64,000 bases of DNA, taken from positions 19,918,437 to 19,982,436 of the forward strand of contig NC_088313.1 of the NCBI RefSeq assembly GCF_910592395.1, read 5' to 3'. This stretch comes from Lineus longissimus. Its lineage: Eukaryota; Nemertea; Pilidiophora; Heteronemertea; Lineidae. The notes beneath the pieces were generated by a model. That model was not told the DNA's origin. It ran no database searches and was given only the letters and a program-made list of their open reading frames with translations. A program made the translations under genes and the position numbers. Every line of letters starts with the position of its first letter. The stretch's first letter is position 1. Of this stretch, positions 57,901-64,000 are shown one piece after another.

Positions 57901-60900
57901 TTTAACAAGAGGAACAGGAAGGGTATCCTGTTTGTCATAGTGAAATGTTTAACTGACTTACCTGCTGTACACAAAGCACAGACGAGGTCGGCTCCAATGT
58001 CACAGTCACTTTCAGGAATCCGAGAAGTTCATCGATATGTTTGCCAATTTCACTCAAGGTAGCAATCTCCAGCACTTGGGAGAGAACCTCCAAGATGACC
58101 TTGAGGAGGGAACCAAATTTGTCTGTGGTGCTCAGGTCGAGGGAAATCTGGAAGTGAGAGGAGAATAATGAGGAGTTTTATCTGAAAGAGTTCTCAGCTT
58201 GGATAGAATCACTTGGCATAACTGGTGCCTCTAAGCACTGATACAGTTGGTCCTGATACTGCAAACATTGCTCTGAGGCTAAAACTGGACTAAAAGTGAT
58301 CTAATCTTGGCAATGGAAGGACCATATGCCTAGTTTTCATGAGATATTACCTTGTAATTGGAGTAAGCCCCCTTAAGTACATCATAGAGCTTCATGTAGT
58401 GTGGCTGATTATGGAATGCACCAAGGCCATCCTTCTTATGCTTCTTCTCTTCCGTGTCTTTCTCTTTCTCTGTAGAGGAATTGAAGACATTAGACTTGGT
58501 AGGAGGACTGGCAGAGGTAGCAGCTTGGGTTAGTTCTCAAGGCCAAGGCTGGCACCCAAGCTGCCCAAGTTTCCCAATAGGTAAAATACTGTAAGAACAC
58601 TCTATGCTTCAGGGCCAATCTTGTACTCTCCTCTTGGTGAAAGTAACTGTCGAAGCACCAAGATGTTACCTGTTTAATTCTCATTTTTGAGTAAAAACAA
58701 CTCTACCTTTTCTGACTGGTCGCCCAGGTTGTTTCATCTCTGTTCCTTGACTTGTTTGGCTCCCGGCACCATCTGCCTCCTTGCCCTTCGTCTTTATCTT
58801 GATGGGGCTGAGAGACGGAGCATTCGGAAGCGATGGGAGCGATGTCTTGCTTGGCTGGGGACCAGGATGTTGCTCATCGATCACATGTGAACAGATGTTT
58901 AATAATCTGAAATGGGGAATGCGGAAAAAGTGAAACAGAAATCGATTGGCAACCTGGTTGTGTTGTTTTACATGACCTCTTATCATGATCGAGTAGAAAG
59001 TAAGTTTAGGTCACATAACCAAAGTTTGTTCTATGAAGCCCTTGCTTACCTTGCTAAATGAAGCAGTAGCTTATCTGCGAGAGGTACAAGTGTCCTGTCA
59101 CCAAGACTAGGCCACTGAGTATCCGTATCTGGTGGTGACTTGGCTGGAACTTCTTCAGGTGATCGGAGACACTTCAAACACACACCTTGGAAAAAACACA
59201 GTAAAACTTTCAATTCACAGAATACTTTGGCAAAGTGTTTAGCACTTCTAGTATGACTTAGGAGCGCCTTACTTCATATGATGAAAAGACCTGCTTTCAA
59301 AGTGAGAGGAAACTTTTGGCGTTTCCGAAATGGAACAAAAGCCCACTTGCTCTCGACTGTGAGAGAATTGGAAAGAAAGCAACTAGCCAGAGATATAACC
59401 CGTAACTCATGATTCTGAATCGGAGCCGATTTTTTAGCCGAAACTGTAAAAAACATCCAAGACAGTAAGTACAATCCTTTAACTCTTTACATACGCTAGA
59501 CCCGCGTGCGTCATAGTGTCAAAGTCCTGAATACACAGCGTCATTATTCTGATATAGTTTCCCGGGAGCACGTCACTGAGGCGGCCGTATTTCAGGTAGT
59601 GTTTACATAAGTGATATTATCTCCGTTGCTGTTCATAGTACAGGACTAAAATTTTGGGGAGTAACTAAGAATTAAATTCCGCATAAACTCATGTAATTTA
59701 TTTTGAATTCTAACGAAAAGTAACCGAGAACAAGACCTGCAAACTTGGAGAGAAAAAAATTTCTACAAATTGTTGTAAACACAAAATGTTTATAATAAAA
59801 ATCTAAGTCCCAGTCACTATCATCACTTCCTACCGAAACATTGATATCTGAATCTGCAAAACCTTCAAATTCTGATCCGGAGCTCGAATCAAATAAATCT
59901 ATCATAAATAAACCCAGCTGGTCCCGAACAATGCGGCACGTCAATCAAAAAAAAGATTAAAGAAACGTTTAAAAATGGCCGACGAGGTCAACTTCCTGGG
60001 GAATCCCGCCAATACATCGTTAATATTCATGCCTCATGAATACTAAATTAGAACGGAGTGACCTGAATAGAAAATAGAAGCTTATCTCTTATTGGCCATT
60101 CAAATAGGGTCACCATGGAGCCAGCCAATAAGAAATTACGATACATTAAAGTTGGAGTAGCTTGTAGTCGGCTTGCCGGAGTTTCGCACTGTTTGAATGG
60201 AGCCGAGTAATGGCGGCTCCTGGGAGAACAGCGTAAGTTCTTTGCGCCGACCAGCGGCGGCTAGCGTATGTAAAGAGTTAACAGAAAAATGCAATCTTCA
60301 TTCTCACCAGCAAATAGGTTCCCAGCTAGATTCAAGGCGTCCTGGTGAGCAGTCATATCCAAGGAGACAGGGGACGACATGAGAAAGGAGATAGCCATTG
60401 GTAGGAGACCATTCCCCGCAAAGCCAGCATCCTCCAGACTTATGGACATCAGACCAGTAATCAAGCTTGAGGTGCTGAAAGGAAGAAGCAGAGGAGGGGG
60501 TCATGGTCGTAGCCAGGAATTGCTAAGCGAGGAACATTCATAAAACTTCCATCAACATCTAAATATAGTCATTCTAAAGAACTTTTCACTTTATAAAGGG
60601 AGAACTCTTCTCCTTCTTCTTCTTCAGCATTCACTCTGTACTGAGAAGTGTTATTCACTACAAAGTTTTCCATTGGTAGATGATTTCCATTGATAAGATC
60701 GTACTCATGTCTAATGTCAAACTTGGACAACAATTGAACCATGGCACTGACCTTGATGTTAGGCTACTTTGGAACGCCCTTGATGGTTTACGGGCTGCCG
60801 AGAGGGACCGGTCTCTGGTAAGTGTACTCGGAGGACTGGACGCCAGACTTGTCTTATTACAACTCCATGCTTCACTGTATTGTGTTGTGATGTACTCGTC

Positions 60901-63899
60901 AGATAACAAGCTCAGGACATGGCACAGGCCAAACTGAAAGCCATGAAGATTGTAAGACTTAGAGGACATAGAGTTCTCAGATTTAACTTATGAAAAAATT
61001 CAACTCGGAAAGATGAAAAAATGTTTAAGTCCAAAATATTTTTTTCACTTGTTTTTTTCTGCTCAAAAAAGAGGAAACATCATCAGTCCAAAAAAATGTT
61101 GGCTTCGAAAATTTTTCAAAATTTTGAACTTTTGAAAAAATTCAACTCTGAAGGATGAAAAATATTTTTTTTCATTTCAAGAGACATATTACAAAGAAAT
61201 TTACTCACCGTTTCATACTTTGCCGCAGACTGCATCAAGCGAGCAATCAACATGCCAACTACCTTGGATAAGCTATACTCAGTGGTGGCGTTGTATCCGT
61301 CGTAGGGGTTGAAGTGGTATGGCTGTACCAAGCCATGGACCAGGGGCTGTGGTGCCTGGGACCACTCCATCAGTATCGGCTCAAGGAACTGATCTGTATG
61401 GGCTTTGGCTATCGCGATAATTGGATCATGCTGTGGGTTATGCACTGCATAGAATAGGTTAGGAATAAATCTGAAATGAAATGGAATGGTATTAAGAAAT
61501 GTGGAAAAAATATTGAATGCAAAATTTGTAGAATAGTGGTAAATTTCAGTACCTTTCTCACATTGGTTGCTAAAGGTCGGCCAACTTTTCTTCCAAGTGT
61601 GTGAAGAGTGTTTCAAGGTTTGGGCTTAATGGCCTCATGACATCGCCTTCAGGCTAATCCCAGTATCAAGGTAACTTGTTAGTACTTACTTTTTCAAGGC
61701 GAGGGCAGCAGCGTGGCGAACTCGTGCATCTTCATCACCCAGTAAACGGATAATCACATCTTCTAGGACGCAGTCCTGGACATGCAATAACTGAAATATT
61801 CAAGAGAGATTTTACACCATCGCCAAAAACCTTAGACGGGAAATTTATGAAATATGACTGGCCAAAAAAGCGCTAAATTCCACCAACCAACTCACCCCAG
61901 CATAGTGTTTATCTCCTTTCCTAAGTTGGACACATTGCTCTTCTAAGTAGTGGATCACCTTGAAATCAAGATCCGATAACACATCAAGCAACTCAACCTG
62001 CAAAATGAACAACGTCACAGAATGGGATTCAGAGTCAGAAACAAAGGATCACATGGTGAATGGAGGAGCCCACACGTACAATTGTGGTTTATGGCCATGA
62101 CCATGGTTGTAAGGCAAGACTGAAAAATTACTCAACTTTTCACCCTATCAAACCTGACTTTTGATGACATCTGACTCTCCTCAGGATCAAATACTGAGCT
62201 CATATGAGTTCTTCTGGAAGGTTTCTAGATGGACCCGGTTTAAAGGGACAGGTTATGACCTCTATCATTGTTGATCTTGACCTATAAGCCCCAACTTTAC
62301 CTTGACAAGCCAGTAAGGATTCTCCTTTAACTTGAAGAGCGCCAGGATCATCTTGAGACCTAAATCACAGTGGCAGCTATGGAGAAGCCTCCGCAGGCAC
62401 GACTGAAGGGCAATGATTGCCAGCCGAGTCGCCACGGACGAATCGTCCTCTATCACAGACATTAACTGGTTCACTAGATACTCCATTTTCTGAATACCTG
62501 CAATCAATATTAAACCGAGTTAGAAACAGGGAAGACTTTCACCCCAATTTTTTTCCCAGTCAATGACATAGTCATACCCAAAACCTTTCCCTATGAGCTT
62601 CGAGCAAATCAGAACTCACCATTTTTTGTGGTTATTCCTAAACTTTCCACCCAGTTGTCATAGTTTCCTTTGGCCTCGATAAGACTAGATGAGATGAGGT
62701 TGCCTAGCAACAAGCCAGCAGTGCCCTTCAGTTGCGGATCACTGTGGTTTGTGTAGAGTAAGATGTCTGATATCTCCTGGGGATCTGCAAGAGATGGAAC
62801 AAGGAGCAATTAGCTGAACTGATCATGTGACATGCGGGTGACCCAGTGGGTGAGCATTGTCCTAAAGACTGGGAGGTAAGGGGTTCCATTCTCTATCTAA
62901 CCGTGAGGTGGGCCTACAGCTTTTGCACCAGTATTTTATTGGACCGCTTACAGTCTTGCACCATAGGCAACCAAGTCTCTAATTGAGGAGAAAAATGTGC
63001 AGGAATTAGTTATCCTTACCGTCTGATGCCTCCTCCCTATACAACGGCAAAAAGAAGACTTGTGGATAAAGTTGGACAGCAGACGCGATACACCCCAACG
63101 CCAGCGCCTTGGCACTAACTCGTACCACCCTGTCTGGCGTCATACCAAACTTGAACCCGGTCAGCAGGAAGCGGCTACTAAGAAGTCGAATGCAATACAC
63201 CATTGGCTTATCCGTGTCGCTGGTGAAAGTTCCGATGGCGGCATCTTTTAAAGGCAGCTGCGTTGGTGAAGGAACCTGGCTTGATTCAGATGTGTCTGCA
63301 TCAAGGTTCTGAACAGAAAAAAACAAGCCTGAACAAGTTGTCATCAGCCAGAACAGGATGCGGCTAAATCAGCACCTGGGGACCAAGTAGGAAACAACGA
63401 GGGATATTTGCTTATTTAGAATGAGCACTGCATGAAGCCTACAAAGAAGGAGCAACTGTCTAGCCATGTATACATGAATTAGAAGATTCACCTACCTCCA
63501 TTTCTGAGTTTCCATTCAGTAGATCCTGGCTGACCCCGGTCCTCAACTTGGGGAGATGAAGCGGACTCGTGTTGCTCTTATCAGTGATCGTATCTGCACT
63601 GCTACTGTGCGACAGCCGTGACTCATCCGTTACCTCACCAATCTGAATATCAGAATAAACCGACTCGGACATTGGCATGCGGATATCTGGTATATCCTGG
63701 GCCGTCAGATCAGAGGGGTTATTCCCTGAATTTTCCGGTGAGTCCTCATCGAATGGGTCAGTCATGTCGATAGTGTCGTCAGGTAATTGTGGGGGTTCAT
63801 CATTGGTAGATGCCGACCCAGTAGTACTCTCTTCAGATCTTTGGTCGGCTTCATCATCTAATCCAGATTCATCTCCTACCGAGGGCAACCGTCCAGAAC
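45640..63899 (-). CDS. HTT: Huntingtin, 45 exons, N-terminus outside the window
   Basis: Huntingtin is a very large HEAT-repeat scaffold involved in vesicle transport, autophagy and transcription. The 45 minus-strand exons given in the block entries join in consistent phase to about 2643 residues, ending TGA at 45642-45640. The first visible exon is acidic and Ser-rich and corresponds to about residue 450-500 of the 3144-residue human protein, so the N-terminal HEAT region and any polyglutamine tract are beyond 64000. Alignable stretches run throughout, for example [71 protein letters not shown] and [15 protein letters not shown]. No internal stop or frameshift is seen. Confidence 0.97.
49236..52828 (-). 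CDS. HTT: Huntingtin exons, block D
   Basis: Exons: 52693-52828, 52347-52466, 51754-52176, 51414-51591, 50901-50975, 50454-50591, 50071-50247, 49882-49979, 49478-49701, 49236-49356. This is the less conserved middle of the C-terminal HEAT domain, with recognisable islands: [15 protein letters not shown] (human WHLIHEQIPLSLDLQ), [68 protein letters not shown]. The 423-base exon at 51754-52176 is the largest of this block. Phases agree throughout. Confidence 0.93.
53074..57071 (-). CDS. HTT: Huntingtin exons, block C
   Basis: Exons: 56910-57071, 56572-56776, 56116-56249, 55842-55958, 55545-55667, 54899-55268, 54550-54778, 54241-54343, 53883-53986, 53498-53573, 53074-53327. They encode [105 protein letters not shown] and [14 protein letters not shown]. 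At 54550 the donor GTAGGT must be used after CCA-AA, because the frame meets TAG three bases later; with it, phase and homology both continue. Confidence 0.95.
57252..60933 (-). CDS. HTT: Huntingtin exons, block B
   Basis: Exons: 60752-60933, 60308-60474, 59050-59185, 58707-58906, 58351-58469, 57962-58147, 57493-57710, 57252-57327. They encode [26 protein letters not shown] (human LDLSAHQDALILAGNL), a linker [17 protein letters not shown] with a Lys/Glu-rich run, [17 protein letters not shown] and [14 protein letters not shown]. The intron between the second and third exons carries a piggyBac-type element (59479-60281). The 59185 acceptor is AAG rather than CAG. The intron after 60933 has a direct repeat (about 60991 and 61131, TGAAAAAATTCAACTC). 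Confidence 0.93.
59479..60281 (-). mobile_element. Non-autonomous piggyBac-type element in a huntingtin intron
   Basis: A TTAA at each end (59479-59482 and 60278-60281) flanks perfect 17-base inverted repeats CTCTTTACATACGCTAG (59483-59499) and its complement (60261-60277). TTAA target duplication is the hallmark of piggyBac elements. The element is 795 bases. A minus-strand frame inside (start near 59904) reads [20 protein letters not shown], an acidic Ser-rich opening like that of many piggyBac transposases, then becomes unrelated AT-rich sequence. So it looks like an internally deleted copy that kept the 5' end. No full transposase is present. Confidence 0.85.
61209..63899 (-). CDS. HTT: Huntingtin exons, block A (acidic linker and first bridge-side HEAT repeats)
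   Basis: Exons, high to low: 63496-63899, 63020-63308, 62620-62784, 62301-62497, 61896-61997, 61690-61790, 61209-61470. The first encodes a disordered acidic Ser/Asp/Glu-rich stretch ([33 protein letters not shown]), the equivalent of the caspase- and calpain-cut region of human huntingtin. Structured HEAT sequence resumes with [16 protein letters not shown] (human LVHCVRLLSASFLLTG). Block ends ...[14 protein letters not shown]. The first exon enters in phase 1, so at least one more exon lies to the right. Confidence 0.95.
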
Positions 63900-64000
63900 C
63901 TGGAAAAAGAATGAAAATGCCTTTTATGCAAAGTATAAGCATGAGAAGTTGGTATCAGGTGCAGATTTCCCACTATCTTGATCAGTCACCCCACAACTGT

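Noticed and set aside
60680-60937. 85-codon plus-strand frame
   Set aside because: Antisense shadow of the huntingtin exon at 60752-60933.
63900-64000. Huntingtin polyglutamine/first exon
   Set aside because: This end is intron; the N-terminus lies outside the window, so nothing can be said about glutamine repeats.

Overview
The window is nuclear DNA of an intron-rich animal, most likely a non-vertebrate bilaterian. Genes are split into many short exons with GT/AG junctions. The encoded proteins are clearly metazoan: adducin, a Rab24-type GTPase, BCAS2/SPF27 and huntingtin. There is no bacterial, viral or organellar gene organisation. I cannot name the species. The moderate AT content and many small fold-back elements would fit a marine invertebrate, but that is a guess.

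Layout: (1) About 0.8-27.1 kb, plus strand, an adducin gene. It has conserved head exons, a neck and tail, a run of seven consecutive exons that all begin and end in phase 1, and a last exon carrying the lysine-rich MARCKS-related tail. Its 3' UTR and downstream DNA run to about 31.3 kb. (2) About 31.6-32.4 kb, a fold-back element between two copies of a roughly 150-bp sequence. (3) 32.9-38.3 kb, minus strand, a Rab24-like small GTPase with two possible first coding exons; a plus-strand tRNA-Pro(AGG) lies inside its first intron. (4) 39.7-41.7 kb, plus strand, a compact six-exon BCAS2 gene, followed by a 130-150 bp tandem repeat. (5) 45.6-63.9 kb, minus strand, 45 exons of huntingtin. They run from the acidic disordered region (about residue 450-500 of the human protein) to the stop codon. 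The N-terminus, and any polyglutamine region, lies beyond the right edge.

Every huntingtin, Rab24 and BCAS2 exon, and every core adducin exon, joins its neighbour in a consistent reading phase. This is strong internal support for the models. The proteins do not form one pathway: adducin caps actin and links it to spectrin, Rab24 works in autophagy and late endosomes, BCAS2 is a Prp19-complex splicing factor, and huntingtin is a large HEAT-repeat scaffold. The linkage itself is notable, because ADD1 and HTT are also neighbours on human chromosome 4p16.3.

The most interesting points are the phase-1 exon array in adducin with several alternative stop codons, a piggyBac-type non-autonomous element (TTAA-flanked, 17-bp inverted repeats) inside a huntingtin intron, a perfect 18-bp hairpin just after the huntingtin stop codon, and a Rab24-like GTPase with Cys at the catalytic Gln position and alternative N-termini. 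I found no evidence for a wholly new multi-gene system.
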